NCBI RefSeq assembly: GCF_042242105.1
Contig: NC_092019.1
Coordinates: 8,770,328 to 8,834,327 of the forward strand
Reading direction: 5' to 3'
Source: Pempheris klunzingeri
Taxonomy: Eukaryota > Chordata > Actinopteri > Acropomatiformes > Pempheridae
DNA: 64,000 bases
Below the pieces are notes generated by a model. That model did not search any database, was not told where the DNA came from, and worked only from the letters and a program-made list of their open reading frames with translations. The translations under genes and the position numbers were made by a program. Shown piece by piece: positions 48,671-58,309 of the stretch (position 1 is the stretch's first letter; each line of letters opens with the position of its first letter).

Positions 48671-48900
48671 CAGGGTTTTTGCTGGGGAATCTTTCCGAGG
48701 AGCATTTCACCCACCTCAACATGGGGACCATCACTAAAGGTGAGTCACTGCACAACAAACATTTAAACTCTTTACGTTTGTCTTCTGGTATTGACTGTGG
48801 TCATGTGTTTTTTTTCTCTTCAGGTTTAGTGATGCTGCTTCAGGATCCAGATCCTGTGGTGAGAGTGAAGGCCGCTGAGGCCATGGGACATTTCCACTGA
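29214..48900 (+). CDS. mroh1: Maestro heat-like repeat-containing protein 1 (MROH1)
   Basis: Large HEAT-repeat scaffold protein of the maestro family; its cellular role is poorly known. 44 coding exons join in frame to 4911 bases, 1636 aa, close to the roughly 1640 aa of mammalian MROH1. The N-terminus (MDETDVEQVTLALLDAATD) and blocks such as VLGIKVETKDLTMKLSLIQS match what I remember of vertebrate MROH1. The protein is alpha-helical HEAT repeats throughout (pairs of helices with L-L-x-x-L and D-P-x-x-V-R patterns), ending LVMLLQDPDPVVRVKAAEAM, then GHFH and a stop. No signal peptide or membrane segment. The start is the first ATG in the mRNA-like exon. No stop, frameshift or missing block was found. 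Exon coordinates are in the three following entries. Confidence 0.95.
29690..29758 (+). mobile_element. Retroelement 3' tail in an mroh1 intron
   Basis: AAGCACTTTGAATC, then GGAAAAGTGCTGTATAAATAAA, resembles the very common fish LINE/SINE tail that ends GCGCTATATAAATAAA followed by a short tandem repeat. Here the tail repeat has decayed. Confidence 0.5.
31360..31382. repeat. (AC)n microsatellite in an mroh1 intron
   Basis: A plain (AC)n run 60 bases after the donor at 31301. Similar short tracts occur at 34574-34598 (TG) and 23412-23442 (AC, NCAM-like intron). Confidence 0.9.
38681..38733 (+). mobile_element. LINE 3' tail just before an mroh1 exon
   Basis: CATCTTGTAAATTTCCCCCG, TTGTGGGACCAATAAAGGAT and TATCTCATCTTAT match the familiar fish retroelement ending in which TTTCCCC-TTGTGGGA-TAATAAAGGAT is followed by TATCT repeats. 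It ends 39 bases before the exon at 38772, so part of the insertion sits near the branch-point region. Confidence 0.6.
40842..40881. repeat. (CT)n microsatellite in an mroh1 intron
   Basis: About twenty CT units without interruption, in the 1377-base intron after the microexon. Confidence 0.95.
41778..42085 (-). mobile_element. Antisense retroelement-like segment in an mroh1 intron
   Basis: The segment opens TTTTATTTGTGTAGCACTTTTCAAG, split here as TTTTATTTGTGTAG and CACTTTTCAAG, and ends near TGAGACACAATTTAAAAGTGG. This order is typical of antisense copies of a common fish repeat (TTTATTTATATAGCGCTTTTC ... ). Diverged; no coding content. Confidence 0.4.
43437..43496. repeat. (AC)n microsatellite immediately after an mroh1 donor site
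   Basis: The donor of the 43330-43434 exon reads AAG/GTACACAC and runs straight into about 30 AC units with one CAT interruption. Confidence 0.95.
44059..48900 (+). other. mroh1: mroh1 coding exons 29-44 (C-terminal third)
   Basis: 44059-44171, 44451-44603, 44768-44824, 45104-45201, 45335-45500, 45604-45773, 45904-46041, 46421-46535, 46722-46868, 47006-47072, 47285-47406, 47663-47812, 47921-48055, 48332-48434, 48674-48739, 48824-48900. The donor after 45773 is G/GTGGGC, chosen because the alternative one base earlier would create a stop at the next junction. The exon at 46722 follows a (TC)n tract that serves as its polypyrimidine tract. Confidence 0.92.
48631..48667. repeat. (TG)n microsatellite forming an mroh1 acceptor tract
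   Basis: About 18 TG units end five bases before the AG of the exon at 48674 (TGTTATCAG/G). It takes the place of the normal polypyrimidine tract. Confidence 0.95.
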
Positions 48901-49138
48901 CACACAAAGACTTAAGACCTACACACAAATCTCAGTGTTTCCATTAGCCACCAGTGGTAGGTCGCCACTACGTAAAAACATAGAATATTTATGATTTGTG
49001 GTTTACAAAATCATCTAGATTTCATCACTTAACTGTGCAGTAAATGTATTCTAATAACAATTACAACCAAAAGAGGGACCAAAACAGGAAGAAATGTGGA
49101 GCAAGAAGCCAAACTATCAGATTTACCAATGTTACAAA

Positions 49139-49144
49139 ATAAAT
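49139..49144 (+). terminator. mroh1: mroh1 poly(A) signal
   Basis: AATAAA 239 bases after the mroh1 stop codon, in AT-rich DNA. It is the first canonical hexamer I find downstream. Confidence 0.5.
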
Positions 49145-49149
49145 AATAC

Positions 49150-52100
49150 ACTTTCATTCATGTGCACCAATGCATATATATTTGCTGTTAGCAGCTTTGT
49201 TTAGCTTCTTTTGACTCTACCATGGTACTTGAAAGAAAGTGTTAATTCTTAACAATATTTTAGTGACCAAAGACTGTGTTGCTGTCTTCACAGATAGACG
49301 TCTGTAGCGTTTAGCTCTTTGTCAGTGTGACAAAGCCAGAGATGTACTGTGACATAAACCATGAACCAGGAAGTTTCTAATGCAAAGGTTAAAAACAGGT
49401 TTGAACTTGAGTAAAAGGTTTTTTAGAATAAATATAGTTTCTTCAAGTATTACATGCAAATGATAACAGATATTCACATTTGAAGTACATGGAAACTGTT
49501 TCACATGACTCTGGTGTGTGTGCGTGTGTGTGTAGTCATATCAGCATTTTGTGATAGTGTTGTGGATGAAAGTTTTAGCTTCAGACCATCTCTTTCAGAG
49601 AGAGTTCCAGTGTAGAAAGCTTAGTTTTAGTGTCCTGAAGATCCTCCCTCTGATTAACAGGGCGTCTTTCTTTTCACCAATCTGCTCTGAGCTTTATCCC
49701 GGCCGTCCAGGAAGATCCGGTGACACATTTTAGATCAGTTAAATGTGCGGTACAGTGAGTAAGTTATTAGAGAAAAATAATGTGAAGTCTATGGTAGAGA
49801 TAATTTAATGAAATGCTGAATGCAGAATTTATGCAGACTTCAATTTGTTTCAAGGTTTGTGTTTGCGTGTGAAGGATGTAACTGAAGGAAAACAGGAGAG
49901 TTGCTCAAATCGTCTAGCAATAACAAATGTTATTTTTCCCTTTATAACTAGTCTCTTACAGGAGGTCTCAGGCTTACTAATGGTCCTGTACACTAGCTAA
50001 CATGTTAACTGGCTTCTTCAGAACAGAGTAAAGACAATTAATCTACCTATTGTAAGTTTTTCCAACCCCATGGACACACTGGTGTCAAGCTCACCTCCAT
50101 TTCTAAGCCACAACGATGCTGTTTATGAATCACTGCCACTGCTACAGCTAAATGGCCACACTGGATACTTACATCTGTGGTCGAACTCGACCGTTTCACC
50201 TGCACATAGATTAAATTCCTCCTCACTTGCCACAGGAGCGTCCAGCCAGTGCTGCGTATGAACATCATTTACCACAAGAACAACGCCAGGCATCCTGTGG
50301 TAGCCGTCATAAACACACCAGCCAAATGACAGTTCAGGCACATTTTAACACGCTGAGCCTTTTCTGTTCATTGACACTTTTCAACTCCATATAACTCATC
50401 ATTTTGAACATTTCCCACCAATTAAACCTTTACCTATCAGTGTTGTTAGGCAGAACAAACCAGTGTACGCATGCTGAGAACAGTTAGTGCCAAATGTTCA
50501 TTGATAACATATTCTAATAGCACTATAGAGATCCTGCTGATGATTTTCTCTCCCTCACTTTGCACTTAATGGTATTTCCATGTCATTATTACATAAAATG
50601 GTGGAGGCTTGAACAGTTTCAGGGTGCGTTGTGGGTTTCATGTTTGCTCATGTGAATATATGTGTGAGCGTTGTGTTATGTAAAGATGCCTGCGTGTTAC
50701 TTCTTACGTCTCTTACGTCAAATTAATTCCCAATATGTGTCCTCATTCAAATTCCTTTGGTGGTACAAAACATCCAGCAGATGAAAGCAATACATTGTTT
50801 GATCTAGAAAAAATGTTTCTATGTGTGTCCATGTTAATATTTCTGTTGCACTTTTAAACTCCGTCATGTCGTCCCTGATTTAAGAACTGAAAGGCAAACT
50901 AGGAGCTGAACTTGTTTGGTATATTTACCTATTTTTTTTAATCTTAATTTTCATTTCCTTCAAATGGGGAGGACATTTTTATGTTTTTGCCTGCAGACAA
51001 GGTCTTTGTGGGTAGAAAAAAAAATCCAACATTCACACAAATATATCAATCAAATAAAAAATGCTCCTCCTTGATCTCTATTTGTTGCATAATTGGTTCT
51101 GTGAACAGGGACTCATGGCTTCTAGCACTTTCTAACACTATGGCTTGGTTGAGGGTGAATGGTAAATAGTAATTAGGAATGTTCTTTTTTAAAAGCTGTT
51201 ATGGACTTTATACCACGGATATGATTTTTCATGTCATCTGCCTGTTTTTTAACATGCCGAATGTCGTCAATGTGATTCCCAGTATGTGTGACACATGAAG
51301 GTATGGCCCAATGTGTGTGTGCGCTCAAGTGTGAATGTGTGCATGTTACTTTTGATGTGTTACTGGATAAGAAGAGAGAGTGGATGATGGCAATCGGTGT
51401 ATCTTAAATGAACAAATAAACATATCCATCAGAATATAGCTGATTTGTATTTCTTTGGTTTGCAAAACTGAAATGAGTGTACTTTTCTTTCCTGTCCATG
51501 TGGGCGCAGTAAAGAGCAAAGCATTGCGATTGTCCACTAAAGACGCTAGTAAATCAAATGTTTGACGGGAGGCCAAAAGGACCACAGAGATCAGATGTAG
51601 CTTAGTTTAAATAAAAGGGTCTAATAATGAGTCCAGCAGTGTGGGAGCACTGCTGGACTCATTATTAGACCCTTTTATTTAATTATGCAGTATGTTTCCC
51701 TCACTGCTCTTCTTTTATATTCTTTGAGTTTTCTGCTCTTGCATCATATGTTTCACTCAAACTAAATGTTCCAGTGTTATTTTGTGATCAGCTGTGTCTC
51801 ATAATGGAGCCTTTATTTTGTGACTGTGTGGACAGACTCATGTGAAACTGGACAGTGAGCAGAAGAAAGTGACATAGTGGGAATCTGCACCTGTTCTTCC
51901 TGTGTGAGTTATAACAGCAGCAGAGCACATATGGACCACTGAGCTCTTGTGTATGACTTTTACTTAAGTCACAGACAGACGGTAAACAAGTCTGTTGTGT
52001 GTTTCAGACAGAAGCATAACAGCACAGTAACAGACACCATTCTTCGTGCTTTACATTGGCTCTCTGTGAGACAGAGGGAGATGACCTTGGTTTGTCTGTC

Positions 52101-54330
52101 ATATCCTTTCTTTATATATAGGAATGTATGTTTCACCCAAGTACAACATCTGAATTATTCTTATGCTTTCAATTTTTTTTTTCTCTAATGGAGCTTGGAT
52201 AATACGCTCAGTGGATGACTCGTAACAAGCAAGATGAGTGGTCATCACACTTGGATTACTTTGAGAGGTGAAGACAAGCCTGGAGTGAGTGAGTGTGTGT
52301 GTGTTCAGGATGCAGCGTGTGAAGGCAGCTGAGTTTTCTTCTTAAGTTAATGCAGCATTTTATTCATTCCCATTCAGACACCAATAAATCAAGGTTTGTC
52401 GTAGCTTCACATCGAACAAATAAAACCCAACAGTCAGGACTTTCTCTTCTCATCTTGTTTTTTCGTCAAAAATCACACACACATACATTTATATTGCTTT
52501 ACGTCCATTTTACAAATTTACATCAGATACATGATCATCTGTTTGGTGGAGAAAACAAGTTGGATTTCCAAACTAAAAGCTTGATTTTCTGACATTTTCT
52601 CCACAGCTGGGAATATTCAGATATATGTTGGGCTGTGTGGTAGAGCATCCTTCACTTCAACTTGATGGGCGCCATTTCGGTCTTCACTCTTCACATGCAT
52701 TTGATTTTATTCACCTGGAGGCATAAAATATATGTATTTAAATAAATATATTAAACTCTGGTTCCATAGTTGAAACCCACTGTAAGATCAAAGGCTTTCT
52801 GCAGTGTATCAAAGCTTAGTTTTCGTTTCCCAGGAGGACAGAAATAATTTTTACATTATTGAAAATTTAAGATGTGCTTCAGATCGACTTCTAAAACAGG
52901 ATTAGATCTAGACCCTGTTCAGGAGAATGGCTCATTAGTCCAAGTGCTAATCCTGGGAAAGCCTCATCTAAAATTAAATTAGACACTAATGATGATGTCC
53001 TGGCTTCTATGCAATCTAGGAAACAGTGGTGAGTTATAATCCCAAAGAAATGCATTAGCAGTTCTTACTGATATCTGAAGGAAATGGAGCTTGACTTTGA
53101 ATTTTATTGACTCTGATGGTTGTTAAAAACATATTATTTATTCAAGAGACTTAACTTTAAGAGTGCATACATACATATGTAATAATCTTTCAAAAAAAGT
53201 ATTTTAATGTATCTGCCACTAAGACCCATAATGCAACGATAGGGAGTCTCTCTCTAAAGCATCTCATATAAGGTCATGAACACACTGCGCTTTCTAAAAC
53301 ATATCTTGTGCTTTTCACACTGCACATTTTTAGCCCAGGGTTTCCTTCAGCAGGCAGAGGTGGAGGTGAAAGGTCGGGGCTGTTTTAGCCCCTTTTCTTC
53401 CAATCCAGGGACGCTCTTACTGACCACATAGAGGTACTAGAGATTTATAATGTAGTATCTTACTGTTGTTTTCTTGTTTGCTTCTAGTTGCAGATGATAT
53501 GACTTTTGTTTTTTTTTTACCATGCACTTGTGTAAAGTTGAGGTGGTGTGCTGCATTTCTCTGGGCATCAATCAAGGATACAGATTTAAATCTCACTTTT
53601 GGTTCAATTTGACCCTAAGTGGCTCGTTATGGTCCAGTATAAGGGCTTTGGTACATTCTGAATTGTCAGTAAAACACTTTCAAACTACTTTGAATTATTT
53701 AAATTTGAGTCGTACATCACTAGTTTCTCACTGGAATGAGGCTGCAATTTATATTTAAAGGAGCAGGTCTTGTTTTGCTTGCCATTGAAATGTTCATTTT
53801 AGATTATATTCAGTCTGTTGAGCCAGTTAAAGCTAATTTAACCTTGTGTTTCGCTGCTGCTGGTTTTAGAAAATAAGTTTGGTTGTATTCCACATTCTTC
53901 TTATTGTCAACAAATCCCATGAAAACACTAATACAACAACGAAATTAATCGTCTAACGTGTATTACCTGTTTAGCTGGACCCTCAGTTGCCCTCTGTGCC
54001 ATTTAAAAACCCAACAATGAGCCACGCCGTTGCAATGGGTGTTCTTTCATAACAATGACCACATACACTGTAGTTTATTTAGGTTTGGTCCCACAAACAC
54101 CACAAATAAATGCACTATTTCCTGCTATTTGAGTGACGTTTTCTAAAAACTACAGTGCCTGGCTGTTACTAAATTACAGAGTCTTTGTTAGAATTAAACT
54201 ATATATTTTTGAACTGTTTTTAATGATTAATACCTTCAATAGCAACAAATAGGATTGAGGCTGAGAGGGAGACAGAGTAAGGAAGTCAGAAAGTATTGAG
54301 GGATTAACCAACACACTGTTGGATTAGATT
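49150..54330. other. Intergenic DNA between converging mroh1 and cck
   Basis: About 5 kb with no convincing exon on either strand. Short frames (for example 50047-50341 minus) show no family motif. The notable item is the palindrome at 51607-51682, listed separately. Confidence 0.4.
51607..51682. repeat. Perfect 35-bp inverted repeat with 6-base loop
   Basis: Arm 51607-51641 is an exact reverse complement of 51648-51682; the loop is TGGGAG. Each arm contains AATAAAAGGGTCTAATAATG in its outer part and GAGTCCAGCAGTG in its inner part. An AATAAA hexamer therefore lies on both strands. No open frame. Confidence 0.95.
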
Positions 54331-54331
54331 T

Positions 54332-54343
54332 TTTATTTTTATT
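54332..54343 (-). terminator. cck: cck poly(A) signals
   Basis: Two overlapping TTTATT blocks on the plus strand (AATAAA on the minus strand) about 275 bases past the cck stop codon. Confidence 0.5.
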
Positions 54344-54613
54344 TAGTATTTTCAGCCTCATACCTTAAATTTTGTGCTTAAATATAACTCTGATGTACTG
54401 TGGGTTTGGAAAATGCTCATGATATTGCAGGATTTGCTCCTTTGGAAATACGTCTTTGCTTACATAATATGATGCTAAACTCATTCTAGGATCCAGTCAA
54501 GTCAGCGCTTGGTTACAGTAAGTGCAGTGTGAAAAGGGCTTGTTATTTCTGGGGGGGTTTAATGGTAGTGTTGGGGGTTGAAACTCGGGTTTGAGCAAGA
54601 GCAAGCCGTGCCT

Positions 54614-55996
54614 TTAGGAGGAGTATTCATACTCCTCTGCACTGCGTCGTCCAAAGTCCATCCAGCCCATGTAATCTCTGTCCTTTATCCTGTGGCCAGG
54701 GGCTACACCACTGGCTCTGCTGGTGAGGGAGGATCTGGTCTGGTAGGGAGAGCCTGGAGGACACAGAGACAACACTCATTACGCTTCGTGACGCTGAGGA
54801 CGTGATGGAGGCAGGAGGACGTCCCTCTGCTTGGCCAAAACAGTACTGTAGAGCACTTTTTTCTACATGTACTGACTGTATAATGAAGATATGTAACTCT
54901 AAATGAAGTCATGCTGACTTGTTGTCTTCCTATTCCCATGTTTGTCAAGACCAGTGAGCTCAGCAGGTCTCCCAGTCACACAGTGTCGACTTGAAAGAGA
55001 AAGAGAGATACACAGTGACAGAGAGAGCAGAGAGTGAGGTCAGGAGGGAAGGAGACGAGCGTAGGAGGGCAAAACAGAGGGAGCAGGCTGGTGGAGGGAA
55101 ACTGAGGAAATAGAAATGGAAAAGACAGAGGGAGGGCACAACGAAAGATGGAGGGGGGAGAGAGAAAGCTAGAGGGAGGTGGGAAATGCCAGATGGTGGA
55201 ACTAAGACGCAGCATGAGTGACGGCACATTACAGAAGGATGGATGTTGGGAAGAGAGAAATAACAAGACCAGGAGCGAAATAAAGATGAGGGGAATGTTG
55301 CGTGTTTAATGAGCTGAGATGACTAAAGGGAAAGACTTTCGCTCCAGTTACACTTCCTATCCGTCTCTCCATCCTGACAGAAGTCCTGCCGTACATACTC
55401 ACCTTTCCTGGAGATGAGTCTGGCCAGTAGCTGGCTCAGGCTGTTTCGAGCTTCTGCGTCCGTCTGGGGTTGGTTGTAGTTGGCTAGCTGCCCTGAGGGG
55501 GGCACTGGAGCTGAGCGGGCCTCGCGCGTGTGGTTGGGTGAGGGTGGAGGCAGGCTGTCTGAAGCAAGAGCCTCACCCTCAACTCTCTGTGACTAGAGGA
55601 TCAGAAAAAAAAAAATCAAGATTTAAGATAAGGTAGTAGACCTAAAATGAAAGCCTGAAATTTTTATTCAAAAGCAGCAGCTCACTTCTGTTTGACAAGG
55701 ATTTGAGTGTGTGTGTGTTAAAGTGTGTATATCTTTAAGGCAAAAATCCTCGTTAGTACTAAATGAATTTAGTGGGATTGAAACCAAACCATTTTCCTTA
55801 GGTGAGATTCTGTATGTTTGATAAATGATGAGAGGATTTTTTTTTTTCTTTGCAAATCCATGCAGACATTTCAGGACACTTCTACCTGTGTGTGTGTGTG
55901 TGTGTGTGTGTGTCTTACCATGGTGTGTGCTGGCAGACTCAGGGAACCGCTGGACAAAGCAGCGAGGAGAACACACACACAGATACCGACATTCAT
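54614..55996 (-). CDS. cck: Cholecystokinin preprohormone
   Basis: Precursor of the gut and brain peptide that triggers gallbladder contraction, pancreatic secretion and satiety through CCK receptors. Coding exons on the minus strand: 55996-55919, 55592-55403, 54753-54614; 408 bases, 135 aa, phases close. Signal peptide about 1-20 ([20 protein letters not shown]). The propeptide contains [13 protein letters not shown], a conserved fish CCK block. The hormone core is [24 protein letters not shown]-8 is residues 116-123, Y117 the sulfation site, G124 the amide donor, R125-R126 the dibasic cleavage site and R115 the monobasic site. The end EEYEYSS carries two further tyrosines that are sulfated in other species. 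Whether it is the cck-a or cck-b copy of teleosts is not decided; the Met after Tyr matches the tetrapod-like form. Confidence 0.97.
54985..55200. repeat. Purine-rich tract in the last cck intron
   Basis: The plus strand is almost all A and G with irregular GAGAGA and GGAGGG groups, so the transcribed minus strand is pyrimidine-rich. It creates long false reading frames on the minus strand. Confidence 0.8.
55887..55913. repeat. (GT)n microsatellite adjoining a cck donor site
   Basis: On the sense (minus) strand the donor ATG/GTAAGACACAC of the first coding exon leads directly into a (CA)n run. Confidence 0.95.
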
Positions 55997-58195
55997 GGCT
56001 GGTGAGAGAGAAAGGGGACACAATATTAAAGTTAAAGGAAATCAATCACACCTAATGTGGTCACTTTTCTATGAGGTCACTCGCTTGTTACTGTCCGATC
56101 TTTTCCTTTACTGTCTCCCTTCAGCTGGTTAAATATGTGCTTCTGTGAGGGGGAAAAAAAATCACATTTTTGGCGGGGGAGAGATTAACCTTTGACGGTT
56201 CAGTCTGACCCTAAGGCACACATCAGTGTCTTTCTGACACACTCCCTCGTCTTGTCACAGTGCGGCAGAACAATTTAGTATCTAACACACACATGCGCGT
56301 GGTGTGTGGCATAGCTGTGATGAATGTACACTGCCATCATTAGCAGAATCCCAAAGGAAACACACCAATTATCTCTAAATTTTCATTTTGTTCCCTGTGC
56401 TGTTTTTTGAACAGGGTGAACAACGGCACTGAGAGAATAAATTACCTGAAGTTTTCCCTTTATGCAGCCTTCATCTGTTCGTAATCTGCTTTAATTTATC
56501 TGCGTCTATCTAACATTATATTCTCTATGAAAGAGCAATGGCAAAAGTCTAGAATGAAAAATTACAATAAAGACGGTGTAATACTATAATCGACACACTG
56601 ATTTTTGTATTTATCTTGGAGGCTGGCAAGGCAGCACATTAGTTGTGATGAATGATGCTTTGTGCCAGAGCATTCATTCAGAGGAAATCATCCAATTAAA
56701 TTAAACCAACAACGCCAGTTGCTCTGAGGCTTTCAATCTCAAATAATTCAAAACCCACTCTCTCCGACTGTCTCTGTGGATACATTTGTTTACTATCACT
56801 AAGGGTCTTTACTCAGTTGCTCCCTCTTTTTTTTATCATTCTTTAATTTTCTCTTTCTTTACCAAGTCAAAGAATGGTCCTTTTGCTGCACTTATGTGTG
56901 AAAGAAAACACACACAGGAGCGTATCATGGTGATTTCAACAAGAGTCGTCTAGTTTAACAAATTCTAGCTTCCTTTCACTTATTTGTTGACGTGAATATT
57001 TCAAAAAGTGATCTTCTCCCCACACAGACACAGAATCAAAGCCCATAAAAAGGAGTCCCATCACCCCTCAGCAGCCTGCATGATATTGGTAGAATGAGTC
57101 TGGAGCTTGCTCTAGTTGTTGTTCACTAGACGTGATGATGATGATGACATGTATCATGAGCTCTTTTTATCATCACAGACGTACAGAAAAGCATCTTGAA
57201 ACGAGTCCATGACACTTCACAGTTTTAAACCAAATGATATCTAGAAATTACATCTGTGTAATTGTTATTAGTGTAACTCAATCCAACAGCCCGTTTGAAT
57301 AATGTTGTTTAAATTGACACAGTGGTGGCGTAAATAGTCATTCTCTAGATGCTAATATAATTCCTGTTAGCAGCTGGTCATTGTCTCTAATTCATTATTC
57401 AATGGGCTGGTAATGATGTGGTGCTGTAATATGTGTGAAAGCCCTCTCCTCTCCTCTCCTCTTCTCTCCTCTCCTCTCCTCTCCTCTCCTCTCCTCTCCT
57501 CTTCTCTCCTCTCCTCTCCTCTCCTCTCCTCTCCTCTCCTCCAGCCTTTTTAGACACTTGTTTGCATTGTTCCAACACTTATTCATGAGCATAATCCTGC
57601 CAAATATATCTGCTGTAATAATGATTACCTAACATGCATAGAAAATATAAGTAAAATACACATGCTTTTACACAGCCTGATTATCCTGCAACAGTTCTGC
57701 CACCATTTATGATGAAGTCATTCATTATTACATATTTAAAATGTACTGTCCTTGATGTTATTTGTCAATTGTGTCTCTTATATCTACATTACACAGTCTA
57801 GTGGATGTAACCTTCAAGCTACAATTAATTTAAATAGAGAAACTAGAAAAAAGAACAAATAACGTGTGAAAGGACAGAAAATAACTGCACTTAAACTGAA
57901 ACCAAACTAAATGTAAAAACCAAATTTTAAAAAAAGACACCCCCTCCTATCAACTTTTCAGATTAAATGTACAATTTCTGTCTCTGTGCTGTGAAAAAGA
58001 TTTAGAAAAATACTTTAAAGAACCAGTCACATGACAAAAATGCATTTTTGATGAATGTATAATTTGTCCTGCTGCAACGACAGGACTCAAATATCAGAAT
58101 AATTTTTTATTTTTACCTGCAGCTGTTGGCGTGGACCAGGAGAGGATGAGTCTGAAGATGTTGAGCTTTGCTCTTTCAGTGTTCAGGCTGTGAGT
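55997..58195 (-). other. cck: cck 5' UTR exon and first intron
   Basis: A non-coding first exon ends at 58117 (GCTGCAG/GTAAAA on the minus strand) and probably starts near 58190. The first coding exon starts at 55998 after TCTCTCACCAG, two bases before the ATG. The intron of about 2.1 kb holds the CTCCT array at 57442-57542. Confidence 0.7.
57442..57542. repeat. CTCCT pentanucleotide array in cck intron 1
   Basis: About 20 copies of CTCCT/TCTCC with CTTCT variants at 57461 and 57501, 40 bases apart. Polypyrimidine on the plus strand. Confidence 0.95.
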
Positions 58196-58218
58196 GAGTG
58201 TGAGAGAGAAGAGACTGC

Positions 58219-58306
58219 ATCTTATACTGACACACAGGAAGTGGGAGGGGCCTGGGCCAATGGGAGGGGCCTGCTGCTGGCGCAGAAATGGACAGCACTG
58301 ACGCAA
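58219..58306 (-). promoter_or_regulatory. cck: cck core promoter
   Basis: Read on the minus strand: a TATA-like AGTATAAGATG (plus 58219-58229), about 30 bases before the presumed start. Upstream are two identical GC-type boxes (GGGAGGGGCC on plus, 58243-58252 and 58262-58271) flanking GGGCCAATGGG, and further up TTGCGTCAG (plus 58298-58306), close to the combined CRE/TRE element known in mammalian CCK promoters. Confidence 0.65.
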
Positions 58307-58309
58307 TTG

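Noticed and set aside
50047..50341. Overlapping minus-strand frames downstream of mroh1
   Set aside because: No recognisable domain and no splice partners; likely chance.
54960..55266. Minus-strand frames of 89-96 codons rich in Pro, Ser, Phe, Leu
   Set aside because: They read the purine-rich tract inside a cck intron; no family match.
57395..57632. RRGEE-type and LLSSP-type repeated proteins on both strands
   Set aside because: Both are translations of the CTCCT array.
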